A stretch of DNA of 60,384 nucleotides from Lachnospiraceae bacterium (GCA_015057865.1 SVDH01000014.1:1-60384); one strand, 5' to 3'; shown: positions 7,186 through 15,880, numbered from the stretch's first letter. Notes: a model not told the origin generated them from the letters alone. A program made the numbers and translations.

Positions 7186-8130
7186 ATGAAGAAAATATTT
7201 GCTACAGGTATTGCTATCGCAATGATGTTTGCATTGACTGCATGTAGTGGCGCTGTCGATAATGCCAAATCCGCTGTTGATGAATATAATGCAGCACTTG
7301 CTACATATAATGAGAAAACCAGTGCCTATAATGATGCAGCGCAACAAGTGATAGATGCCAATACTAATTTAGAAGCACTGATCGACGGAGCCCAGGAAGA
7401 TTTCAACAAAGGCGAAGAACCATTTGATGAAAATACGACTACGGCTTTAAAAGATGCCATGACGGCAGCCCAGGAAGCGAAAGTAGCAACTCCTGAAAAG
7501 TTAAAGGAATATGAAGAGTTAACCGTTGATGAAAATGCAGAAACCAGCGAACTAAAAGAATTATCAGAAACAGCTAAAACTGCTGTTGAAGAAATGAATG
7601 CAGTAGAGGTTCCTGAAATTCCAGAGATTCCAGATTATACAGAAGTGTCTACAGCTTTATCAGATGCAAAAGTAGCATATGAGGATAGCGTTCAGGGATT
7701 GAAACAAATTACAGCGCCTTCTGATGATTTTATTATGGATCGTCTTAAGAGGGTTGAGACAATAACCGATATGGCACCGGTCACAGAAGATCATGATCCT
7801 AACGGTCATTTAGGAAAGCAAGGTGGCTATATTGGTTGTGTGTATTGGGAAGACTCACAGGTAGATAGATCCAATCTTTATATAGAGTCAGGGGATGACG
7901 TTATTGATGTAGGAACTGATGGTGGCGGCGCAATTGAAGTCTTCAACACTGTTGATGAAGCAAATGCAAGAAATGAAGAATTAGGCATTTATGATGGAAC
8001 GATGTTCGCATCTGGATCCCATTATGTTTATGGTACGATCATTATCCGTACATCAAATGAATTGAGTGCTACACAGCAGACAGAATTAACTGAAAATGTA
8101 TTAAATGCATTATTAGCAGTAGATAAATAA
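7186..8130 (+). CDS. Secreted lipoprotein with a coiled-coil stalk
   Basis: A 20-residue lipoprotein signal ends in LTAC (Cys20), so the mature protein should be lipid-anchored outside the membrane. Residues ~25-180 are Ala/Glu/Lys-rich and heptad-like, resembling extended coiled-coil wall or adhesin stalks. Residues ~185-314 form a separate globular domain with Gly/Asp-rich turns. No enzymatic motif is seen. GAGGGGG precedes the ATG by six bases. The 6981-7185 leader is AT-rich and holds promoter-like hexamers. It is probably a standalone surface protein of unknown role. Confidence 0.75.
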   Translation: MKKIFATGIAIAMMFALTACSGAVDNAKSAVDEYNAALATYNEKTSAYNDAAQQVIDANTNLEALIDGAQEDFNKGEEPFDENTTTALKDAMTAAQEAKVATPEKLKEYEELTVDENAETSELKELSETAKTAVEEMNAVEVPEIPEIPDYTEVSTALSDAKVAYEDSVQGLKQITAPSDDFIMDRLKRVETITDMAPVTEDHDPNGHLGKQGGYIGCVYWEDSQVDRSNLYIESGDDVIDVGTDGGGAIEVFNTVDEANARNEELGIYDGTMFASGSHYVYGTIIIRTSNELSATQQTELTENVLNALLAVDK

Positions 8131-8185
8131 GAAGACATAAAGGCAATCTGCAACATTTATACAAAGAAGGCAAGGATGTTTTGTA

Positions 8186-8290
8186 ATGGGCAACGATAAT
8201 GATAACCTGTTAGGAAAGAACATACAATATCTTCGGAAAATGTATGAGGTATTATTGAGTGAGCCGGGAGATGCAATCCTTTCTTGTTAG
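8186..8290 (+). pseudogene. Remnant of an XRE-type helix-turn-helix regulator
   Basis: ATG at 8186 to TAG at 8288 encodes 34 residues. NLLGKNIQYLRKMY matches the first helix of Cro/C1-type (XRE) regulators, but the following sequence diverges from the usual turn and recognition helices before the early stop. It looks like a decayed gene; a true micropeptide is less likely. Confidence 0.4.
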
Positions 8291-8357
8291 GAAACAAAAC
8301 GATAAAAACCTATGAATCAAGATCATGCGACAGCTAAATGAAAGGAGGTATTGCCAC

Positions 8358-8684
8358 ATGAAAAGAACTGCAGAAGAAGAAAAATTACTGGCGAAACTCG
8401 CCAGTGGGATTTTGGATGGCAGGGTTGGAGATGAGCGCGAATACCGTGGATACAAAAGCGTTTTCTGTGGAAAGTATATCAAAGACGGCGAGCCAGTCTC
8501 TTATCGCCAAGGTGAATCCTCACGATTCTTTAACGGCAAGGAAAATGAGAAAATCCCCGGCAAACGAGAAGAGGAACATTATGAAACGGATGACAGTAAG
8601 TTAGAGTTCTTACAGAGATATGGTTGGTTAATAGACGATGATGATGTCAGAGCGTACAGCGCTAAGTTTAAACCGAAGAAATAA
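8358..8684 (+). CDS. Hypothetical protein, 108 residues
   Basis: The start is the ATG at 8358, eight bases after a perfect AAAGGAGG. An in-frame ATG at 8325 lacks such a site. The protein is charged and soluble (LLAKLASGILDGRVGDE; SKLEFLQRYGWLIDDDDVRAY). No domain is recognised. It lies between an XRE remnant and a short decayed region, as expected for accessory DNA. Confidence 0.55.
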   Translation: MKRTAEEEKLLAKLASGILDGRVGDEREYRGYKSVFCGKYIKDGEPVSYRQGESSRFFNGKENEKIPGKREEEHYETDDSKLEFLQRYGWLIDDDDVRAYSAKFKPKK

Positions 8685-8893
8685 AAAGAGGAAAGGATCC
8701 GTTTTTCCGGAAAGAAATTATACGTAAAAGTATATTCAATGTAACTCATGTGGGTGTGTATTTGTAGAACTAGATATACTTAGAGCTGAGAAGAAAATAG
8801 CCAAACTTGCGGCCAAAGACGCAAAAAAGGCTAATAAGTAATAGATATCTCTGTCATAGGTGAGAGTCTGGAAATCAACGATGAAGAATTTGT
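8685..8893. other. Intergenic stretch with a short coding-like relic
   Basis: Bases ~8766-8841 read VELDILRAEKKIAKLAAKDAKKANK and then a stop, but no start codon or ribosome binding site precedes this frame, so it is probably a relic. GGATCCG...CCGG near 8696-8710 forms only a weak hairpin. Confidence 0.3.
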
Positions 8894-8921
8894 TTGAAAT
8901 TGTAGCTGATAGGGATAATAT
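8894..8921 (+). promoter_or_regulatory. Likely promoter of the SAP-domain gene
   Basis: TTGAAA (8894-8899), a 16-base spacer and TAATAT (8916-8921) lie 70 bases before the ATG at 8992, which is preceded by GGGAAGAAA. Confidence 0.5.
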
Positions 8922-8991
8922 GATCATACATATCAGCATATAATAAAATTTTATACATTCATGATAACCACGATTATTAAGGGAAGAAAAT

Positions 8992-10443
8992 ATGAATTGT
9001 CAAAACTGTAACCAGCCCGTTCCGGATGGTGCAAATTACTGCCCGAAATGCGGTAGTAAAATCGATATCATTACAGAAATCGTAAGTATTGAACCAACTA
9101 CATTTCCGTTAAATACAGACGGATTGTGGCTTACGTCAAAAGATCTTACGTATAGATGTAAAGCCAAAAGATCTAAAGGAACATTACTGTATTCGGAAAT
9201 ATCTAAATGTGAAAAAAGAAATTTTGCTTCATGGTTTATGTTGGATATAACGACAACTGAAAACAGAAATATTTGTCTGAATATCAAGAAAAAGGATGAA
9301 GCCAAATTGGACCAGGCGGTTGCATATATCAAAGAGCATTGCGCCGGAGTCAGTATTCCGAAACCATCAGTAACAATCGATAAAGCAGATAAAAGGGATG
9401 CTAATAAGCCAGCAACAACTACCGCAAATGCAAAGCTTCATTTGCGTGGACTACCGGATAAGAATGGTCTGTATCCATCTGAACTTGTCATGCTTGCTGT
9501 TGCCGAAAAATATAAGGTAAATGAGGGCCATTATCCTGGATACCTGACTTATAATTATGAAATAGCAAATCCCGAGAAAATGTTGAGAGATTTACAATCC
9601 AGAGGGTATGTAACAGTCGCAAGTGCATCCGATAGTTTGAACAACCTCACTGTGAGTGAACTAAAAGAGATTGCCTCAGCATTGGAGGTTTCCAAAACCG
9701 GCAAAAAAGCTGAGATCATAGCTAGACTGGCAGATCATGGTGACGAAGCGCTAGAAACACATGTAAAAGACAGGACATGGAAGTTGACTGATGAGGGAGT
9801 GGCCGCTTTAAACAATAATCCATATGTTCAGTATTTTCTGGATAAGCATGCCTACAATATTACAGAAGTAGGGGTAGACATATGGGCGATCAATAAGATT
9901 TGTGTTGAGCACCCTAAAATGCGATACAGAGATGCTATATGGGGCGAGCTTAACCGTCAGACTATAGAAGCAGCAAAAGGATTTGGCAACGGTTCATACT
10001 CCACGTATAAATACTGTCAAATCCATAGAATCATGGCGTTGTTTATGGAGGAAGAAGGCAAGTTATATCTAGACGCGGCTAAAAATTACTTTATATATTT
10101 GTACGATTGGATCAATCTACATGAAGGACGCAACCTGATATATCAATATCATCTTATTAACGATAAGGTCTATCGCGAAAAACTGATTCAAGAATACTAT
10201 GAAGAGATTAAGTTGTATCCTTTTCAGAGGCAAGAGCTATTAAGCTTAATTGATAAATTAAACATGTCTGAATCTGACTTACGATACCATATGATCAAGG
10301 CTTTTACGCGATCAAAAAATGTCGTGATAATGGATCCAGTCGGGGCGGCAGATTTTATTAGCTATGAAATGTCAGGTGAGATTGCGAAATCAAAAAAATT
10401 GGCAATTGAATTAGCAACGAGAGCAGTGAAAAGAAAAAAATGA
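8992..10443 (+). CDS. Zinc-ribbon, PH-like and SAP-domain protein
   Basis: The 483-residue protein starts with a zinc ribbon (Cys3, Cys6, Cys17, Cys20; CQNC...CPKC). A beta-rich segment (about 30-115) follows that looks like a short PH/GRAM-type domain. Around residues 222-255 there is a SAP motif (LTVSELKEIASALEVSKTGK), a helix-extended-helix nucleic-acid-binding module. The C-terminal half is helical, aromatic-rich and unrecognised. Such proteins occur in prophage-like and accessory regions of Clostridia. No partner gene is evident. The function is unknown; nucleic-acid binding is a reasonable inference. Confidence 0.7.
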   Translation: MNCQNCNQPVPDGANYCPKCGSKIDIITEIVSIEPTTFPLNTDGLWLTSKDLTYRCKAKRSKGTLLYSEISKCEKRNFASWFMLDITTTENRNICLNIKKKDEAKLDQAVAYIKEHCAGVSIPKPSVTIDKADKRDANKPATTTANAKLHLRGLPDKNGLYPSELVMLAVAEKYKVNEGHYPGYLTYNYEIANPEKMLRDLQSRGYVTVASASDSLNNLTVSELKEIASALEVSKTGKKAEIIARLADHGDEALETHVKDRTWKLTDEGVAALNNNPYVQYFLDKHAYNITEVGVDIWAINKICVEHPKMRYRDAIWGELNRQTIEAAKGFGNGSYSTYKYCQIHRIMALFMEEEGKLYLDAAKNYFIYLYDWINLHEGRNLIYQYHLINDKVYREKLIQEYYEEIKLYPFQRQELLSLIDKLNMSESDLRYHMIKAFTRSKNVVIMDPVGAADFISYEMSGEIAKSKKLAIELATRAVKRKK

Positions 10444-10462
10444 TAACGTCAAAACACTATTT

Positions 10463-10498
10463 ATAGGGGCCATCAAATGGGTCCCTATTTCCTTTTTA
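10463..10498 (+). terminator. Terminator after the SAP-domain gene
   Basis: ATAGGG (10463-10468) pairs with CCCTAT (10483-10488), with additional inner pairs, followed by a TTTCCTTTTT run. Confidence 0.75.
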
Positions 10499-10567
10499 TA
10501 TGTCTTTAATCCTTAAATCTCACAAATCACCATGTAACACTATATGAAATAATTTCTTCTACAGACC

Positions 10568-10591
10568 AGGGCCGATAAGGTCCTTTTTTTA
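10568..10591 (+). terminator. Second terminator-like hairpin upstream of the methylase
   Basis: AGGGCC (10568-10573), loop GATAA, GGTCCT (10579-10584) and TTTTTTT. It may be the leftover of a lost gene, since the SAP gene already has a terminator. The rest of 10499-10839 is AT-rich. Confidence 0.65.
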
Positions 10592-10624
10592 TACCTTTTT
10601 CCATAAAAATACCATATTTTACTG

Positions 10625-10638
10625 AACTCATTTGAGTT
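10625..10638. promoter_or_regulatory. Palindrome that could be an operator
   Basis: AACTCA-TT-TGAGTT is a perfect 6+6 inverted repeat about 200 bases before the methylase start. A repressor site is possible; nothing else supports it. Confidence 0.3.
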
Positions 10639-10839
10639 TCATAAACGGCCGTATTTCGAATTTAAAATAATGAGAAATTTTGCCGTATGTAAAAGCAAGT
10701 TTGGAAGCCGAGATTGCCCAATTGCAGAGCATCAATTGGCATCAAAGAAAACTTCCATCCTAATTACGGGAACTTGCAAAAACTCAAAAAAATATCCGAA
10801 GAAAAGGAAACAACACAAAGCAAAGGAGTTTCGGTAAAT

Positions 10840-12366
10840 ATGGCAAAAAAAGTATACACGATAGAACGAGAAGGACAGATGGAATTCTTCGACAATTACG
10901 GTATTCCATATGAAGATGATAATTCTATTTTAGTTGATAACACAGACGGTGTTTACAACGGTAATATTCTGGAATTTAAACTCAATATCAATAATCTGAA
11001 CAAGACACTATTCCAGGCAATCAAATACCTTTCAAGAATGCGAATCAAAGGCGAATCTGTGCCGGCAACGATCTTGTTGGTTTCATTAAATGACACAACG
11101 GTATATGTCTATAAATCCAAAGACTATTTTGATGACATCCACAAAACCTATACCGGCAGCGCATCAAAGAACAATGACGGTTTCACAGCCGGGGCATATA
11201 TAGAAAAACTTGATTATTCAGATATGATGGATTCTTCAAAGGTAAAGAAGATTCTGACGAAAAGCAAGTCCATTTCTGAAATGTATATGCCGGTCGATAT
11301 TGATGAAAGTTGTATTGTTGGCTGGGCTGAGAGGTATTACAGAGAAAAGCCGAGAGCAAGCAAAGGTGACTTTCTGGGTGATGAGACCGGGACAGCTGTC
11401 AAGATCACGGGTGAAATCAGAGAGCCAAGACATTTCAAAGGGTTGATAAATCCATATACAGGCAAGACAAATGAGAAGTTCAAATATCTGATGGATTGTC
11501 TGAATGACAGACTATCAAAGAAGGATTTGGGCGCATTTTACACACCTGAGCCGTATGCAAAAAAGGCTACCGAACTGGTCAAAATGGCTGTTGACAGAGT
11601 ACCGGAAGGAAATGATTATATCATTCTCGACAGATGTGCTGGATGTGGAGCCTTAGAAGAACCCCTCGCTGATATTTATGATAAAAACGGTGACAGTTTG
11701 ATATCGCATTGTGTTGTGAGCACATATGAATATTTTGAATATAAAGTCATGATGGAGAGGATTGGAGACAAGGTTAGAGATGTTATCCCGCCCACAGAAG
11801 CAAATGTTGTCTATGATAACGGAAAGGTATCTAACGCTGATGCGATGAGCGAAGAATATATCAACAATCCGATCATTAAACAGTATGTGGATGATCCAAA
11901 ATGTACGATTATAGGATTTGAGAATCCACCATATTTTGAATCAAATAATGTAAACTATACTGATGCAAACAACAAGAGAACGCAAAAGAAAAAAAAGAGC
12001 TATGTACATGCAAAGTTTAAAGCAAATGCAAAAACAAACGATACATCAGGTTCTGCAGCAAGAGATTTGTCAAATGTTTTTATTTGGTCTATGTTCGCGT
12101 TTTATTTAAAAAATGATTCCGACAGTTATATTGTATTCTCGCCAGTAAAATATTTTAAAATCCTTGGAATGGTCAAAAAAACTTTTTGTAAAGGTTATCT
12201 CTTTAATAGAAAACACTTTCATGCTACTGAAAGTAGTATTTCCTGCATGTATTGGCAAAACACTGACGACCATGCTACGGACAAGTGGATTTTACCTGCT
12301 TTTGACTGTGTAAATGGAAAGACTTTTTGGACTTCACGAAAACGCCAAAATAGTTATTGGGTATAG
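10840..12366 (+). pseudogene. N6-adenine DNA methylase, 3'-truncated (Eco57I-type restriction-modification methylase family)
   Basis: The start is the ATG at 10840, 11 bases after AAAGGAG. An open 42-codon extension upstream lacks support. Visible parts are an N-terminal nuclease/specificity-like region, LGAFYTPEPYAKKA (230-243), motif I as DRCAGCGALE (264-273; usual form CAGTG) and catalytic NPPY (362-365). From memory of this family, full-length members continue several hundred residues with target-recognition sequence. Here the frame runs from codon 499 into the 17-bp leader of repeat element III and stops at TAG 12364. It is therefore probably a broken gene, but the catalytic core is intact. 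Confidence 0.75.
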
Positions 12367-12660
12367 ACGACCGACCGGCATTTTCTCAAATCTGTTTAAA
12401 TTAATCCTAGTTTTTCTCAAATCTGTTTAAATATTAAGTAACCTGTTTTTTCTCATATCTGCTTAAACACTGATCGGCAGTTTCTCAAATCTGTTTAAAT
12501 TAATCCCAGTTTTTCTCATATCTGCTTAATTATTTGCATAGAAAAAATACCCAAATCATACTGAAAAGGGTATTTTTCTCATATCTGCTTAAATTTTTTT
12601 CTCAAATCTGCTTAAACGGACATGCGTTCCGGACAATTAACCGCGTAAACCGCCCAAAAT
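12334..12660 (-). repeat. Repeat element III: same layout as element I with a different repeat sequence
   Basis: The leader TCACGAAAACGCCAAAA (12334-12350) is identical to 401-417. Seven copies of TTCTCAAATCTGCTTAAA or TTCTCATATCTGCTTAAA follow, with the reference C at 12385, 12416, 12452, 12484, 12515, 12578 and 12601 (gaps 31, 36, 32, 31, 63, 23). GGACA...TGCGTT...TCC begins at 12618, and a degenerate inverted copy starts at TTAACC (12637). Leader-to-first-copy (35), last-copy-to-GGACA (17) and last-copy-to-TTAACC (36) are exactly as in element I. The element begins inside the 3' end of the methylase. The rest of 12661-12716 holds nothing notable. Confidence 0.85.
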
Positions 12661-12716
12661 AACCTGCAACTCTTCGTTAAAGCTGTCTTTTGCGAATAGT
12701 TATGTATTTAAGGCTC

Positions 12717-13154
12717 CTATAACCGCTTTTTGATCTTTTCCCACCAGGGCCCTGCTTCTTCAAATATTTCGATCAGATTTCCGGTGTTGTCATGGATGAA
12801 TATTCCATATGTGTCATCCACCAACGCCTCAAACACAATTTCAACATCGTGTTTTATCAATTGTTCTTTGGCCTTTTTCCCATCTGCGACGCCAAAAGAG
12901 ATATGCTTATTCCCGTTTGTCATCAGATCCTGATTTGGGACTTTTCTTTCTTCCGGCAGATTGTTCCCGCCCGGCGGGCAGAAAACTTCCAGAATCAAAC
13001 CATGTCCCGTCATATGGCATACTTTAATCCCGGTTCCTGGGATTTCCGAACGGTCAAATACTTCAAAGCCGAATACACGATGATACCAATCTATCGTTTC
13101 TTCCATGTCGCCGACACTGATCGCAAAATGGTTTACTCCTAAAATATCAACCAT
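12717..13154 (-). CDS. VOC-superfamily (glyoxalase/dioxygenase-like) protein
   Basis: The 145-residue protein starts at the ATG at 13154, eight bases after AAAGGAG; an ATG eight codons upstream is less well placed. It has the two beta-alpha-beta-beta-beta modules of the vicinal oxygen chelate fold. Candidate metal ligands are the His of VNHFAISV, the Glu of LILEVF, the His of KHISFGV and the Glu of LIEIFE. The substrate cannot be read from the sequence. It is co-directional with the flavodoxin gene, but a terminator lies between them. Confidence 0.82.
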   Translation of the reverse strand: MVDILGVNHFAISVGDMEETIDWYHRVFGFEVFDRSEIPGTGIKVCHMTGHGLILEVFCPPGGNNLPEERKVPNQDLMTNGNKHISFGVADGKKAKEQLIKHDVEIVFEALVDDTYGIFIHDNTGNLIEIFEEAGPWWEKIKKRL

Positions 13155-13176
13155 AGAACCTTCTCCTTTTTCCGTC

Positions 13177-13215
13177 ATAAAAAGCGACCGGTTCTTACAA
13201 CAGATCCGATCGCTT
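13177..13215 (-). terminator. Terminator after the flavodoxin gene
   Basis: On the minus strand AAGCGATCGG (13215-13206) pairs with CCGGTCGCTT (13191-13182), with one mismatch, followed by TTTAT. Confidence 0.7.
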
Positions 13216-13223
13216 ATCTTTCT

Positions 13224-13616
13224 CTAAATTAATTTTTTTGCATATTCTGCAGCTTTCACTTTCTGTGCATCATTTGGCTTTCCTCTGACATACAGCGATT
13301 CAGAAACGACTTCGATTCCTTTCTTTGCTGCGCCGTCTTTGATCAGATCAATGGCATGCTTCGAAAACCATGATGTGGAAAAAACTGCAACCTTTCCGAT
13401 CATTTCTTTATCAAGCGTCTCCAGATACGCCTTCATATGGTCATCAATGCCGTACTTATAAAGCGCGCCGCCAAGGAACAATACATCGACAGGTTCAGTG
13501 ATCACGGCTTCCTGTGCATCAACAGAGATTGCTTCTACCTCCGCAGCCTGCGCGATCGCTTCTGCTACTGCTTTTGTATTACCGGATCTTGAAAAATATC
13601 TTACTGCTGTTTTCAT
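13224..13616 (-). CDS. Flavodoxin-family protein
   Basis: The 130-residue protein has the flavodoxin-like fold. YFSRSGNTKAVAEAI (7-21) is the FMN-phosphate loop, FLGGALYKYG (48-57) is the next cofactor loop, and VAVFSTSWFSK lies in the third. Such proteins carry electrons on FMN and often replace ferredoxin when iron is low. AAGGAAAAGG precedes the ATG. A perfect TTAGG-N4-CCTAA palindrome in the promoter region may be an iron-regulator site (see next entry). Confidence 0.88.
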   Translation of the reverse strand: MKTAVRYFSRSGNTKAVAEAIAQAAEVEAISVDAQEAVITEPVDVLFLGGALYKYGIDDHMKAYLETLDKEMIGKVAVFSTSWFSKHAIDLIKDGAAKKGIEVVSESLYVRGKPNDAQKVKAAEYAKKLI

Positions 13617-13640
13617 ATCCTTTTCCTTTCATATAAAACA

Positions 13641-13654
13641 TTAGGAATGCCTAA
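13641..13654. promoter_or_regulatory. Palindromic operator candidate upstream of the flavodoxin
   Basis: TTAGG-AATG-CCTAA is a perfect palindrome 25-38 bases before the flavodoxin ATG. Its half-sites resemble those of DtxR/IdeR-type metal regulators. Iron-dependent control of a flavodoxin would make biological sense, but this is inference. Confidence 0.45.
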
Positions 13655-13674
13655 CTGATTCAAAATGGATTCTA

Positions 13675-14310
13675 TCAGATATTTAATTCCGGAAACCGTG
13701 TGCGGGCATACGCTATGATCAGATCCACGCTCTTTTCGATCCCAAGCTTTGAACTGTCGAGACAAAGATCATAACTCCTTGAATCCGCCCACTTCTTGCC
13801 AGAATAATAATTATAGTAATTTGCGCGCTTTTTATCCGCTTTCATGATGTAATCCTTTAATCTGACATCATCCATATCAATATCACGTCTCACACGAGAC
13901 AAACGAAAATCCATGTCTGCATGGACAAAGACACTCATACAATTCGGATTGTCCGCAAGCGCGTAATCTGCACAGCGTCCGACGATGACGCAGGATTCTT
14001 TTTCAGCGATTGCTCTGATCGTATCAAATTGTGCCAAGAAAACCTTGTGATTCAAAGGCAGCTCCGAAAACGTTGTCATACTGTAATTGGTCATATGATA
14101 TGAATTCGTAGAAATCGCATGAAAGAAGCTGCGCGCAGGCTTCTCATCACTCTCCTTGATCACTTCTTCACATAAACCGCTTTCCTGTGCGGCTATCGTG
14201 AGAAGTTCATTGTCATAACATCTTACACCTAAACGTTCGGCCAGTTTCAAGCTGATTTCTTTGCCGCCACTGCCGAATTCTCTACCGATTGTAATTGTGA
14301 TTTGGTCCAT
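13675..14310 (-). CDS. Cytidylate-kinase-like P-loop protein
   Basis: The 211-residue protein starts at MDQITITIGREFGSGG (ATG at 14310, GGAG eight bases before). GREFGSGGKEI is a phosphate-binding loop of the cytidylate-kinase-like family (AAK13 group). IVGRCADYAL and RLSRVRRDI supply the middle and lid regions. It is distinct from essential Cmk, and its substrate is unknown. It sits 22 bases downstream of the pseudouridine synthase gene and is probably co-transcribed with it. Confidence 0.85.
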   Translation of the reverse strand: MDQITITIGREFGSGGKEISLKLAERLGVRCYDNELLTIAAQESGLCEEVIKESDEKPARSFFHAISTNSYHMTNYSMTTFSELPLNHKVFLAQFDTIRAIAEKESCVIVGRCADYALADNPNCMSVFVHADMDFRLSRVRRDIDMDDVRLKDYIMKADKKRANYYNYYSGKKWADSRSYDLCLDSSKLGIEKSVDLIIAYARTRFPELNI

Positions 14311-14332
14311 ACTTCTACTCCACATTGATATG

Positions 14333-15292
14333 TTAAAACTGACTGATTGTATTATAGCAAATGTCGAAACGGTTTAAAAGCTCAAGAAAATACGACGGCA
14401 AAGGTGCTTCGATCTCCAGGTATTCCCCGCTGGTCGGGTGGATAAACCCAATGGTCCTCGCATGCAGACATTGCCCTTCCAGATGCTTTACAGGCTGGTT
14501 CTTCGGTCCGTACAGCGGGTCTCCCAGCAGGGGATGCCCCTGGCTTGCCATGTGGACACGGATCTGATGTGTTCGTCCGGTCTCAAGACGAAATTCACAA
14601 AAGGAATACCCGTTATTCTGAGACAGCACTTTATAGTGCGTAACCGCGGGTTTCCCGTTTTTTTCATTGACTGCCATCCGCAGGCGATTGTTCGGATCTC
14701 TTCCGATCGGGCCATTTATGGTTCCCTCTTCTTCTTTTAACATCCCCTGCACGATCCCGTTATATACACGGGTAACGCTGTGTGCCTTGATCTGCTCGGC
14801 AATCACTCTATGTGCATGATCATTTTTACAGACGATAAGCGCACCTGTAGTATCTTTGTCGATCCGATGAACAATACCGGGCCGGATCTCACCGTTAATA
14901 CCGGAAAGAGAATCCCTGCAATGATACAGAATCGCATTGACCAGTGTGCCTGTGTAATGTCCGGGTGCAGGATGGACGACCATGTTTTTTGGCTTGTCCA
15001 CGACCAGGACATCATCATCTTCGTACAGAATATCCAGCGGAATGTTTTCCGGCACGATTTCGACAGACTTCGCCGCCGGGATCCTGACCTCGATCAGGTC
15101 TCCTGCCAAAATGATCTGGCTTGGCTTTACAGAATCCTTTCCGTTAACGATAACATCTCCGCTTTTGATCAGTTTCTGAAAAAAACTTCTCGATTCATCG
15201 GGATATACTTCAGCCAGCAGCTTATCAAGCCGCATATCCGACTGTCTTTCGCCAGCCTCAAAGCTTTGCAGTTTGATATTTTCATTTTCCAT
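14333..15292 (-). CDS. RluA/RluD-family 23S rRNA pseudouridine synthase
   Basis: The 319-residue protein has an N-terminal S4 RNA-binding domain (about 17-80, MRLDKLLAEVYPDESRSFFQ) and a catalytic domain with HRIDKDTTGALIV, in which the Asp is the conserved nucleophile. The later GRTHQIRVH and LLGDPLYG motifs complete the family signature. It converts uridines in rRNA to pseudouridine. It lies directly after lspA, the ylyB-lspA arrangement common in Firmicutes. The exact target site cannot be told from sequence. Confidence 0.93.
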   Translation of the reverse strand: MENENIKLQSFEAGERQSDMRLDKLLAEVYPDESRSFFQKLIKSGDVIVNGKDSVKPSQIILAGDLIEVRIPAAKSVEIVPENIPLDILYEDDDVLVVDKPKNMVVHPAPGHYTGTLVNAILYHCRDSLSGINGEIRPGIVHRIDKDTTGALIVCKNDHAHRVIAEQIKAHSVTRVYNGIVQGMLKEEEGTINGPIGRDPNNRLRMAVNEKNGKPAVTHYKVLSQNNGYSFCEFRLETGRTHQIRVHMASQGHPLLGDPLYGPKNQPVKHLEGQCLHARTIGFIHPTSGEYLEIEAPLPSYFLELLNRFDICYNTISQF

Positions 15293-15331
15293 AGAACCGC
15301 TTATCCCTGTTTATTCGTTTACAGTTACTGA

Positions 15332-15880
15332 CTACTTGTGTTTCTTTTTGTTTGGTCTTAATGCATTCCCCAGCTCCGACAGATCATCCTCTTTATAGAT
15401 GAAGATCAGAAATACAACCAATGCGATCGCTGCTCCGGTCACATAAATGTCCGCCACATTAAAAATCGGAAAATTGATCAGACAAAAATAGAAAAAATCT
15501 ACGACGTATCCCTGCTGAAAACGGTCTATAAAATTGCCGATCGCTCCTGTCACGATCAAAACAGCAAGAAACCGGAGCGGCAGAAACCGCTTTGTATACG
15601 GGATTCGTATATAAAGGACAATGATGATCAGAAGAATGATGACCGTGATCAGCAAAAAGAAGCCTCTCTGTCCCTGAAGGATTCCAAATGCCGCACCATG
15701 GTTTTCCAGGTATTGCAGAATAAATACGTTTGGAATCAACTCATATGCCGGCTGATCCTTTAAATGCAGTACCGCCATATGTTTGCTGAATCGGTCAAGA
15801 TACAATAATACAAAAAAAAGAATAACTCCTACTACCCAGGTAACTGCTTTCTTTGATCCGGTAGGTTTTGTTGTCGACAC
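15332..15880 (-). CDS. lspA: Signal peptidase II (lipoprotein signal peptidase)
   Basis: The 182-residue integral membrane aspartyl protease removes the signal peptide of diacylated prolipoproteins, such as the lipoproteins encoded at 7186 and 19283. There are four hydrophobic segments. The catalytic aspartates are in GNFIDRF (Asp119) and FNVADIYV (Asp144), and the conserved NHGAAFGI loop is present. The N-terminus is about 15 residues longer and the tail more basic than in many homologues. It sits between sepF and the pseudouridine synthase gene. Confidence 0.96.
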   Translation of the reverse strand: MSTTKPTGSKKAVTWVVGVILFFVLLYLDRFSKHMAVLHLKDQPAYELIPNVFILQYLENHGAAFGILQGQRGFFLLITVIILLIIIVLYIRIPYTKRFLPLRFLAVLIVTGAIGNFIDRFQQGYVVDFFYFCLINFPIFNVADIYVTGAAIALVVFLIFIYKEDDLSELGNALRPNKKKHK

